Origin: Hofstenia miamia
Taxonomy: Eukaryota > Xenacoelomorpha > Acoela
Assembly (NCBI GenBank): GCA_004352715.1
Contig: SCFE01000073.1
Span: 1,385,380 to 1,422,636 of the forward strand
Length of the DNA stretch: 37,257 bases
Reading direction: 5' to 3'
Shown here: piece after piece, positions 1 through 11,063 of the stretch
Layout of the letters: every line of letters begins with the position of its first letter
Numbering within the stretch: the stretch's first letter is position 1
The notes under the pieces: generated by a model
The model's database searches: none
Seen by the model: the letters and a program-made list of their open reading frames with translations, nothing else
What the model was told of the DNA's origin: nothing
Position numbers and translations under genes: made by a program

Positions 1-880
1 TTTCGTAGACCGCAGTCTTTGACGGCGTGTGTTTGAAATGCGGTGCTTTACGTAGCGATGGCGGTTCAAAAAGCGATTTGAGAGTAACTACGAATTTTGA
101 CATTCCGTTATGTGAAAAATGTATTCCGTCTTTTGATAGGAGATTGCTATTGACGACCTTAGCACCTAAACAAAAATTTGTGAATAGCTTAAATACTGAG
201 AAGTTTAATTTTTGAGACAGGTTAAAAATAATTTTGTTCACTTTAACTATTTCGTTGTTACTCTGAAGTAACCTATTGCAGAAAGGAGGAAGTTCACTGA
301 AGAAAAGTCTTGTAGGATTAAACTTGTGCCTAATAACTTTAATAAGATTAAAATACTTAGCTTCGTAATTTTCTGGATTCTTTAGTATGTCGTTTCGTCC
401 AATTTGAACAAAGACAGTTTCGATTTTTGTTTGGGGATATGATTCAAGCGTGTTTTGTAGTTCAGAAATGCATGCTCCTGGATACGAGTGAACTGTGACT
501 TCCTGATTTTTAATTAAATTTTTCGATCGCAATTTCCTAAACATAGAGCTACCTAACACTAAAAAATTTGTACCTGTTTTAATCTTACGTGGCTTCCTAG
601 GAGGGCGAGACGAGCTACAGGATGTGGTCGGATTACTAGTTGTTTTTTCCGGAAGTTGTGATTCGTGTGCATGCGTAGATGTGGATGACGCTGTAAACAT
701 GTTCGAGTGTTCTTTGAGGAATGTATGCAGCGATAGCAGTTCATCTTTGCTGAGCGCTAGAAATGGCGCTACTAGTTTGCTATGCGCATCATTGCAATTG
801 CCATTCGCGTCAACGATGCTTTTCAGAGCAGAGCGGAGCTCACAACCAACTGCCTCGAATATATATATATATATATAAGT
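1..880 (-). CDS. SGNH/GDSL hydrolase-like protein, partial (probable retroelement ORF1)
   Basis: Translating the minus strand from 880 to 1 gives about 290 codons without a stop, and the frame leaves the window still open. The frame opens just after a TAA at 881-883, and its first codons are a (TA)n microsatellite, so the true start is missing or lies elsewhere; the first in-frame Met is near 683. The N-terminal part is polar and Ser/Thr/Pro-rich, followed by a basic PPRKPRKIK stretch. After that comes a domain with SGNH hydrolase blocks in order: VLGSSMF (GDS-like nucleophile Ser), SYPGA, VQIGRNDI (GxND, the oxyanion Asn) and KDGIHFSHNG (catalytic Asp/His). Such domains are known in ORF1 of CR1-like LINEs and in other retroelement proteins; host esterases also carry them. 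I infer a retroelement origin from the repeat-rich setting. The LINE at 3-4 kb lies 5' of it on this strand, the wrong order for one element. Fold confidence is good; origin is uncertain. Confidence 0.6.
859..877. repeat. (TA)n microsatellite
   Basis: A run of alternating T and A abuts the upstream end of the SGNH-like frame. It is read there as repeated Tyr-Ile codons and probably marks where recognisable coding sequence ends. Confidence 0.95.
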
Positions 881-883
881 TTA

Positions 884-1602
884 GATTGCACGCGTCAGAT
901 AGCAGCAATTTAAAATTTTGTGAGCCTGTTATGTAGAGATTTGATATTTTTTGTACAAACAAGGCATTCAATTAACGTTTCATACTGTCCTAATAAAGGA
1001 TTTATCATTCAAGATGATGCTGAAATATCATCAAAGAAAACAGATAGTAAATATTTGGTAAAATAACAATTATCTTAAAATTGTTGAGAGAAACGCATTA
1101 AATTATTTTCTTGACTCATATCGTTGTAAATTAATAAACACGCTCGTGAAGAGAATTGGACTGAAATACGTGAAGGAGATCTTGAGTTATTTAAACTCTT
1201 AAAAGTTCATCTTGAATTAAAAATTGAAATGCGAAGCTTTATTCTTAGATGATGTAAACTCTATATTCATTTCATTCATACAGCATTGTTCCAGGCACGT
1301 TGTTTGAACTCCTTGGTTAACTCTTATTTAGAAAATGCTGTTCAATTCAAATTATTTTAGAAATGTTGCTAAATTTTTTTGAAAAATACAATCCAATTTG
1401 TATACAAACTTCATGTTAACTCCAAAATTAATAAGACATCTTGAAATTCTCTTAAATGGTGCAATATCTAATTAAAATGAAAAACTTGAGAATTTTAAAA
1501 GAACTTCAATTCGCTTATTGAATATTAATTCATTATCATTCTATTAAAACAATTGTTACATTTAGTTATTTCAATTGAAAGGATATTTGCAATGTTTCAA
1601 AA
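884..1602. other. AT-rich intergenic sequence, nothing recognised
   Basis: I found no coding motif, RNA gene or inverted repeat of note here. Composition is strongly AT-rich. Confidence 0.5.
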
Positions 1603-2034
1603 TAGTGGTGTGCAGGCCGGCCCGATGCCCGCGGGCTCGAGCGGGCTGATATCTTAACTGGCGGGCTATGGGATGGCATAGAAAAGAAAAGATAAAAGTA
1701 TTGTAAGTCTATTCTGTTTACTATATCTCAAAACACAATATATGTTTGCAATTCTGTTTGCTATATCTCAAATCACAGCTTTACTATATCTCAAATCTAC
1801 CACAGATAAATTTAACAGCTGAGTGAACTGCTGATAGTAATGCTTTTATTGGATCAGGATCTGGAGTAATTTACAGGTACAGAATGAAATCACGTGATTA
1901 ATGTGCGGTGCGTTGGACGATGTGATTAATCTGCAATGCGTGTGCGGACGGTCCGCGGGCGGGGTGAGATCTTAACGTGCGGGTTCAGTGTTGAACAGTG
2001 GGCGGGCCAGGTCGGGCCGGCCCGCACATCAATA
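1603..2034. mobile_element. hAT-like non-autonomous element (MITE)
   Basis: The two ends are inverted copies of each other. The left end reads TAGTGGTGTGCAGGCCGGCC; the reverse complement of the right end reads TATTGATGTGCGGGCCGGCC. GC-rich GGGCCGGCCCG arms stand out against the AT-rich surroundings. The flanks carry an 8-bp near-duplication, TTTCAAAA at 1595-1602 and TTTCACAA at 2035-2042 (7 of 8 identical), the target-site length expected of hAT transposons. The 432-bp body has no transposase frame, so it would have depended on an autonomous relative. Confidence 0.75.
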
Positions 2035-2042
2035 TTTCACAA

Positions 2043-3049
2043 CGATAAATCCATAAAGCAAAATTGACAGAGATGCAATGCATTTATTTTTATATTTTCG
2101 TGGATTTCCTTTATAATAAATAAAAGTGGAGCTTTAAATCACGATCGCCCTATCCTTCATAAGGTGCTGAAGACATGCATTTATTTTTCAATTTTAAGTT
2201 CTGACAGCAAAGAATTTTGCAATGTCTTCAATGCCTGCGGGGCTACAAATTTATTGTTGTGGTTGCCCTAACTTGCAAGTGATCTATTATGAAAGAATGA
2301 AGAAACAATGTAAGCCGAGGATACAGTTATTTTTAATTCTAGTGAATAATAACTTCATTAGTAGAAGTAGGAATCATGTAATGATGACAATATATCATTG
2401 CAATCACAATAGTAGTAATAGAGAGAAAATAAAGCGTAAATGGGACTTTACTGTAAAATAAACCCATTTTTTGAAAATCTTTCAAATTTGAAGCAGAAGA
2501 AGAGGAAGCAAAAGAATAAAACTTTATTCAGAGGTTATTTTAGCAATATATTTTATACTGATGGAAACTCTGGAAAATGTACAAAACATTAGAAAATATA
2601 ATATTGCGTTCTTGGGCTATGGCCTTTTAATTTCTGTTAGTTGAATAATCCAGATTATAAAATTTAAAACCCCTCCATTTGAATTCAATTATTTCTTTTC
2701 TAGAATTATAGAAATATTGCTTGCCACATTTTAAAAATATTTTAAATATCTTCAGTAGCTGTAATTAATAAATGAATTTTGCATAATTCTCTTTTTGCAA
2801 AGAATTGGTTTCATATTTCAAGTGTGTGTGTTTATGTGTACCACTTTATCGAGATTAGGAAAATTTATCTTATTGTAGGACTTAATATTGTTTACGATCC
2901 TATACAATGTTGTTAATATATTTATATGAATTAGCATTGAGAATTTAAGAAGTTTTTACCCAATATTTTGTATTCAGTATAACTAATAACAGAATAGTTG
3001 TTTGTTGCAAGCTTCATTGACCATTTCAACTGTGTATTAATTTATTAAG
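2043..3049. other. AT-rich intergenic sequence, nothing recognised
   Basis: A 79-codon open frame begins at 2222 on the plus strand, but its composition is not protein-like and I recognise no motif. No repeats or RNA genes were noticed. Confidence 0.4.
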
Positions 3050-4026
3050 GAAATTTTCATTCACATCCGTATAAAGTGCATTGCCATAGTAAATATCACT
3101 TAAGAGACTGGCATGTATCAATTGAATTTTAGCTTTTGTAGGTACTTGTTGAAATATGTTGCTGAGTGCTTAAATTGAAATAACCATTCTTTTAAGTTAG
3201 TAGTGAATCAAATGTAATTTCCAAGTATTTAAAATTGCCACTTGATTTATTTGGGTGCCACTTTAACTTATGTTGAGCGCAATTTTTTGAATTAGCTTTT
3301 GATTTAATTATACAAAATTGAGTTTTGGTAGGATTAACAGGCAATTTTAGTGAGGCAAAATAGTGAGATACTTGAGTACAATTATCTTTAAATATTTTGA
3401 TTGTATTTTCAATTAATTTATTTGAATAAGATACCATAGTGTCCTCAGCGTATTGAATAACATGACATTTAGTATAATTACTTAAGTTATTAAGATATAT
3501 GTTAAAAGCAAGGGTCCTAAAATTGTTCCCTGCGGAACTCCTCTTTTGATTTCAATCCAATTTGAATAAGTTTCATTGAGTTTAACTCGTTGTTTTCGTT
3601 TACTTAAATAATTAAATAAAAGAGCCAAACTTTGAGTAGAAAATTGTTATTGTTTAAGTTTTGTTAGTAAAATATCATGGTTGATAGAATCAAACGCTTT
3701 AGAAAGATCTAGTCATGCAATTGATTATATTAGTTATTATCAACACTTTTTCACCATTTTGCAGTACAACATAACAAAGCATCGTTAGTAGAATTGCTTT
3801 TGCGAAAACCATACTGATTGTTGTAGTAAAGATTATATTTATTTAGGTGCTCATTAATTTGGTTTTCTAATAAACGCTCAAAAATATTACTAATTGGTGA
3901 TGTTACAGAAATGGGTCTATAATTTAAAAAGTTTTCAGGATAGCCTTTTTCATAAACATAAACATAAAACTTATCCAATTGTAAATATGTAAGTTTCTCA
4001 TACTTTATTTGATCCAAGCCAAAATA
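3050..4026 (-). pseudogene. Non-LTR retrotransposon (LINE) reverse transcriptase, decayed
   Basis: Reading the minus strand downward from 4017 gives the N-terminal RT block NYRPISVTSPISNIFERLL, then QYGFRKSNSTNDAL. After a frameshift near 3740 come LSKAFDSINHDIL and RGVPQGTILGPLL (RT blocks with the catalytic first Asp). The catalytic box follows as YAEDT, then an LPVNPTKTQFCI-like block and KYLEITFD, and in yet another frame YYGNALYTDVN near 3060-3100. These are the ordered motifs of a Jockey/CR1/RTE-type RT. The box reads YAED instead of YADD, and there are stops and frameshifts, so it is dead. The endonuclease is missing, which suggests 5' truncation. Confidence 0.85.
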
Positions 4027-5844
4027 TATTAATTTTTCAAAACATTAGCAACTTTTCCTTTTCTGAAATAATGCAATGAAAAAGCATGTATAGCGTTTTA
4101 TTCCAATTTTTACTAAAACCCAAAATAATATTTTTCAAACGCAAAAGAATTTCAGAAAATTACAGATTTGTGTGTCATTAGTATATGTAAGGCTTTGCTC
4201 TTATAAGATTTCCTTAAATATTATTTTGGAATTACTTTATGCAAGTAATTTTCTCAAATTCATTATTAGTTCATAAAGAGAGGACGTCAATTTTACTGAA
4301 ACTTTAATGCCATTAATATGTGTTTGAAGTTGCCATCTGGGAAATGCCATTGTCATTCATCTGTGAGTGACGTAGAAGTATGATAAATATTTCAAAAGAC
4401 TTCGCTACGCATTACTAGAAATCGACACTGCAAAATATGTGAAAATGGTAATTGACATGGAAGAAAATTGAAAAAATTGCAAAACCTGTGATTTGAAGTT
4501 TAGCTATACTTGTATTTATACAAATGTTTGAAGATGCGCCTCTTCACCTATATAATGTTGAAGGGTCTTTGAAGTACTTATGTAACTAATGACTACAAAA
4601 ATGACAAAAAACTTTTCTATCAATTGTAAATTCAAAAATTATGTGGTACATCGTAGGCCATAATACCAGAAAAAATCAGGGGTAGTCATTACTAAATACA
4701 AATTTTATAATAGTCCTATTTTTACCATATCGATTAGGTGAATCTCAAGTTATGTTTTTCGCTATCAGTTTGCACGGCATAACCCAAGCTATTGAGTTTT
4801 GACTTTGTGAATAAAAAGATATTAAAACTGATATTTGTGTTGGTATTTTCAAACTAAGCGTTGAATGGAGAAACGCATTATATCATGACATATTAGAAAT
4901 GGGATAAAATTTAAGAAAATATTCAAACTGAATATCATCTTAAGCTTAGAAAATAAGATCCAAGGAAGTAAGTATTTTCAAAAAATCCAAGTAGATTCCA
5001 TTCAGCTTGATCCAACTTTCAAAAATCCATACTAGATCAAATTATGCTATCGCATGTTTGACTTATATATAGATGAACACAGCAAAGAAATGATGGTAAG
5101 AATTGATATATAGTAGAAAACATCAATGCTTATCATTTATGTTCCTATAATTCCATTGTTAATAACAAAAAGCAGAATTGAAGTAAAGCAGGAAAATAAT
5201 TCGAGTTATTACTTGTGCATAAAGTTTTATTGGTTGACTTGAAGATACTATTTAGCTAAAAATTATTAAACTGATATTTTACGATAATTTCAAATATTGA
5301 TTCAAAGCTTTTGCAACATTGATGCAGACAATAGAAATGCAGAAATGGCAATTCAACACAAATATTTTCCAAAATTTTTGATTGAAATATAAATTTGACT
5401 ACAAAATTACATAGTGCATATTAAAGCAAGCACTTAATCTTAAAAACATTTAAAGATTTCTCAACATAAATACAGATTTGGGATAAGTCACTTTACCCGG
5501 TTCATAAAATTAATAACAAAATTTTATTCTATTTGATAGAATGACATATTTGATTACGTCAAGTTGCCGAACTGGCAAAGATAACTTGGATGTGCTAGTT
5601 CATTAAGGAGGTTTAATTATTTCTAAGGAAAATGACTTATGGTAATCTCTGTATAAATAATTATATTTGATCTTGCTTAAAATATGTAAACTTATAGGTG
5701 CCAACCAATCAATTCACAAAAATCTGGTGGCTCATGTTAATCACATTGCAAATATGGATATTGTATAATTTTTCTAAAGTAATGGAAATGGAGTTTTAAG
5801 TGCTTGCTAGTATTATAAAATGCAGGAAGACTGCGTTACCAAAA
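4027..5844. other. AT-rich sequence downstream of the channel gene
   Basis: This lies between the LINE remnant and the stop codon of the channel gene, so it should include the channel's 3' untranslated region. I see no clear AATAAA signal placed shortly after the stop on the minus strand, and no other coding sequence. Confidence 0.4.
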
Positions 5845-6041
5845 CTATTTAACTAAGTCCCCACTGGCGTCATACTCATCTTTGAAAATATAAGTTCTAG
5901 TGTATATCCAAATAACAATCACATAAAATACATTAAACAACGTGAATGCCAACGGGAAGCAAAGTCGGGATACATATGTCATTCGATGCCCAACTCGGAA
6001 TATTATCTCATATGTGCTCTTTTTGATCATCGGACTTTTTT
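5845..6041 (-). CDS. Channel exon 5: M4 and C-terminus
   Basis: The acceptor is ...TGCTTAG ending at 6042. The first two bases (AA) complete a Glu codon begun by the G at the end of exon 4. The exon encodes residues 340-404: a basic KSPMIKKSTYEIIF segment, the conserved YVSRLCFP lead-in to M4, the M4 helix (FTLFNVFYVIVIWIY) and a short acidic extracellular tail ending DLVK. The stop is at 5847-5845. In this frame a TAA just upstream of 6063 rules out simple read-through from the intron. Confidence 0.85.
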
Positions 6042-9000
6042 CTAAGCATGACATTGATGACATTTAGATTAATATTGCATGCATAAAAATGGAATATTTA
6101 CATTAAATACTAAGTAATAATGTATATTCATTAAATCCATATTTGCAGTTAGCTTATTCGTTACAAGGAAAGGACAATGTTTTAACATTTCTAGTCTCTA
6201 TGTATGTTAAGATAAAATTTTCCTTACATAAATTCCTTAATGTTTTTTACATTTGCATCGTGAACTATCAATATAACATTTTGTAGTAAGTACGAATCAA
6301 TTCATTTTCTTCAGTAGCTGGTTGCATTGCTTAATGCAAAACAATTTTTTGATTTTTCTTCTTAAAATACTATAAAAATCAGACTTCCATCTTACACATT
6401 GCAGAAGGTGATTTTCATTACAAATCTATGATTTTTTAGCATTTAAATATTTCGCTTATTTTCCTGCACACTATTTTCATTTTGAGAGCTGGTATTTTGA
6501 ATTTTGAAATGCATTTCTTAAATTTGGGTAAATTTCTTTGGTACGACCTTAATAATTAAATACAACGATTGCTTCATTGACGTACCTACGTTATTTTCGA
6601 GCAATTGCTCATTTTTCTTTGTGATGTGGTTGTGTTTGTTGTTGACGTAGTCTGTTAATGCGAATTCTATTGTTGCTGCTATAACAAAAATAAAGCAGAC
6701 CCAGACGTATACATCACGTGCAGTCAGTGATTGTCTGATCTTTTCATCTGAGTTGTCATCATTGGTTGCAAGAGTTAGCATAGTGAGCACCTAAATTAAC
6801 AAGACACTGAATTTCATCAAATTATTTGAATATGTTTCGCATCAAAAATTCAATGTTAAACAACAATTTCATTTTTTTGGCGTTAGAACAATAAAAAATA
6901 ATAAATGGCATCTGGATATGTGCGACTATGGACAAATCAGTCGGTCTCACATCAAGATTTCTTGGCCATTAGCCGAAAGCATTTCCAAAGATGTTAATCT
7001 CAGAGCCGTAGTCACAGTCAAAGTGACATATTCCTATAAGTTTGTCTATAGAGTAGGAGCTTGATCCCCACCCACCAGCCTTTCTGTGGGGATTACTATG
7101 GGGCTTTAAGGATCCCCATAACAATGGAATGCAAATTATATAGTATGTATTTTCAGACTATTATATATATATATATATATATATCTGCACATGTATAACT
7201 TATATTGAGGATAAATGGGCTATTTCAGATATATGTGTAAGACAATTGTAATAATAATTTCACTCATTATCACTGCAATATCAGTTTCAAAATACCCCCA
7301 AAATCATTTTATCGGCCAGCTTGTATTTTTCTATTGAAAAACTAATCTGAATCTTCATTTAAGAAATCAGAATTTTAAAAACAATTTTAATTGGGAAGTT
7401 ACTTATCTCTTACAAATTTTGGTTGATTTAGACAAAGTATTTTTGAGACCCAGTAGCAATAATAATAATAATAATTACCGTAAGATAAGGTAACTCTGCC
7501 ACCCTGAACACTGTCACTCTATTGTTGTTAACTGCTTATCTCTGATTGGCTGTTCAGCTCTCAACTTTCCCCAGTCTGTTATCGATGATGTTCACAACCT
7601 GTGAGCAGTCCTTACTACGTACGAAAAGAAGGTGGTCGTCCATATAGACCGTGAAGTGACAAACAAATAAGCAAAGCTATACATGAGGTAAAAGATGGCT
7701 CAAAAAGCATCAAGCAGTCCGCAGCAGATAACAATGTTCTGAGGTGAACATTAGGTTCCCGGTTAGATGGAAGATACCAATTTAAGGTGGGTCCACCATC
7801 GGTTTTAGATGCTGTCGAAGAGAAGTCGCTGATAGAAACCATCCAACAAATCACTGATTGTGGTTATCCCCTGTGTCATCGACTTGAGAATTATCGTCAA
7901 ATCTTTCTTAGACAAGTCTGGGTGAATGGATTCAAGATTTCAGAACAATCTACCAGGTATAGACTGGGTTCGGTCATTCATGACTCGTCATAACATTATG
8001 CTTCAGAGAGTCATTAACATCAAAAGAGCATGCTCTCGAGCCGATCCAGTGGAGATCAAAGAGTATTTTTCCAATTTATCTAATGTTATGGAGGATATTA
8101 CAACAACCATTTCAATAGATGGAGGATAGACTTCATCCGGAGTACGAGATGAACCAACTTCTAGTCGACACGTCTAATCTTATGTCAAATTCGATGGTAA
8201 TGATGTCTCTTCATGTGCCCATTGCTTCGTTTTGTAGAGATGTTTTGAAGGACCGGATTGGGTGTAGTGTCTTGAATGTTTGAAATCTACTGTCGAAATT
8301 GTTACAATTATGACGTGTATTTTGTTTGCGGTAGCTGAAAACTACAAATAGAGCGGATTTTTGTACTCGAAAATTGAACAATTATTTTGATTGAATTTGT
8401 ACTAATACAGAATTGCTTTGGAATAGGCCTATATTCTTCTTTGTTTCATTATTATAGACAATTCGACCAAATAATATAAACCGTTTGTAACAAAACTAAT
8501 CAACTTGCATATCTAAGGGTAAGGGACATGTGAAACTTCCTAGACACATTTATCAATTATAGTTATCAGTAAAAAGACTTTTAATTGCACTTTATGAATT
8601 ATTAAATGTAGTAGTAGAGCTACCCCATATTCTGAGAAATCACTACACGTATTTTATGACCCAAATATATGCTTGAATAGTTATCCAGAATTTATTATGA
8701 GTGTTTAATTCACAAAGTGGACGACACAATTGGTCTAAGCGTCACTCTTAAATAAGTATGCAACAGGAAAGAATATGAGCATCATACAATCAAAAGCTAT
8801 GGCAGAGTTACGCCATCTTACGGTGCCTTCTCAAGCCATTGGCAATTAATATCGTATATAAACGTGATCTTCTGGGTTGATTTTGGAAATCAATGAAATC
8901 AACATTTATTAACCACATTTAGTTAATGCAATATTAGAGCTTAGAGTTAAAGTAATAGCCTCTACTGTTTTGCATTTTTAGATTTAAGGCTGCCCACCCT

Positions 9001-11020
9001 GCACCCTGTTATCATCCAATGCCAGGTGCCCGCCCACCTGTTGGAGTTCATCTGGCAGGAACGGGCGGCCCTGTCCGCCCGCCATCTACTGAGAAAAACG
9101 TAAAATACTACGAAATTTAATCAAAATTCACAAAAGTACTATATACATGTAATTTTGTCTTTTAGTGGGAAACTTTTTACGACTCCTATAAAATTTTTTA
9201 ATTCTATCAAAGATTATGCATAGAGAGTAGAGTTTTGCATTTCAGTCATTTTATTACAGCAAATGTACATCAAAATTTAAATATTTTTGCGGTAAAAGCA
9301 TAAATCTGGCGTTAAATTATTAAATTTCTTTTTAAAAGCAGAAAAAATTTAGGTCATTACAGCATATTATCTTATGACTATACCAGACTTTATTTGAGCG
9401 GGCATAGCATATGCCCGGTTATTTGAGCCCCCGATGCCCGCCTGTCCCGTCCAGTAATGCCCGGTGCCCGCCCTCCCTTCTACTCGGTGGGCACGGGCGG
9501 CCGGGCGGGCTTGGGAAGGCCCACAAAACACTACTAGTCCAACAAATCTCTAGGAAAACTATGGGGAAGATTTCATCTCCACCCCATCCCACAACTTACA
9601 TGGGGATTCCCACCCATTGGACGAGGCTGTGTACGTATAATATTAGTCTCGAGATGAAGAAAAGGGATTGAGTCGAATAGAAGTTTCTTCAAATTTATAG
9701 GCATAATTATAAATATTTTAATAAGTGAAAAGCCTTATTAATATAAACCGTTGTAAGTGAAATACTGGCACGAGCTGGAGTGGCATTTCGGTTGATCCAA
9801 AAACTTATCCACGACAGACAAACGATGAGAGCTGAAGGCAAATATGTTTCCAAGGCAAAGCTTGTAAGTTGCCTTTTGAAAACTAAGTTAGACTGAAGCA
9901 TTGAGAATTCGCCAATTCTTAGACGTTGTTTATTAAACGAGAACTGCTCTATTGTCAAAATTGTTGCTCCATCGTCTGACATGGCCATCGGACTCATTGT
10001 TACACTTCCCCAAACGTAAACAACATCCACATTGGAAAACCTAAATATTCAAAATGGATTGACATACTGAAAGTTCATAGCCTACCGAAGATAGAAGTAA
10101 ATTATTTGATATTAGAATTATTTTGAATATTTTTAACGGACAACGTATACTTGTTTTTGGGATTCAACATTACTTTCTTTGTGTATTCGAGTATATTTTT
10201 TAACAAATTGTTTAAATCAAATCCAAGAAAAAAGTCGGTAACATTTTTCTCCAAAATACAGAATTAACATGAACCCAACATAATTGTTACAATTTGACCG
10301 CATTTTCACATAATGTGGAAAGGGGCATGTGGTGTACATTGTCGTGTCCCATTGGGTTTGAATAAGATTTCGAAAAATTTATGCACAATTTTCCGAATTT
10401 TCGTCATTTGAAATTTAACTGGGTTTGGATTTCATATTCTGATAAACTTAGTGCTTGGATTTGAAGCCTAATTCGAATTTTACTATGATAATAACTAGTT
10501 AGTAGGCTTCAGCGATATTGGAAGCTATTCGTGCCAATCTCGTCCATTATCAGTCCCTCTAACTATTCGAGTCCTGTACTTTTTCGAGATAACTTCCATT
10601 TTACCCAAATTATTAGAAATTATTGAAGAAATGCTTGACATCCCATTGAAATAGTTGGTCTTAGCTAGCGATATTGGGTCCGAATTTTTATTAGGTCCAG
10701 TTTAATTGGATTTAGTCTACAACCGTCTCGTACTAGGCTCATGAAAATTGGCTCGAACGTTGGCTAAAATTATCAGTAACATTATGAAATCATTTTTGCT
10801 CTAACCCCATGTTAAACAGAACCACTAAATATTTAGCCCCCTAGCACTTCAATGGGATTGGGATTAGTAAAAAAATTGGCAGGATGATCAGATAGGACTC
10901 TTATTTTATATCACAATCCTGTGGGCTTTGTGTGCTTCGCAGATCCTTATAATTAGCTCAAGAAACGAAAAATGCAGTACACTTTACATCATTCGTGCAA
11001 TATTGTGAAATTCGATATAG

Positions 11021-11063
<43 letters not shown>

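Noticed and set aside
27-878. Plus-strand frames at 27-215 and 624-878, and a minus frame at 559-744
   Set aside because: They are antisense or out-of-frame shadows of the continuous SGNH-like minus-strand frame.
1-4026. SGNH frame and LINE RT as one retroelement
   Set aside because: On the minus strand the RT lies upstream of the SGNH frame, the reverse of ORF1-ORF2 order, with a hAT-like element between them.
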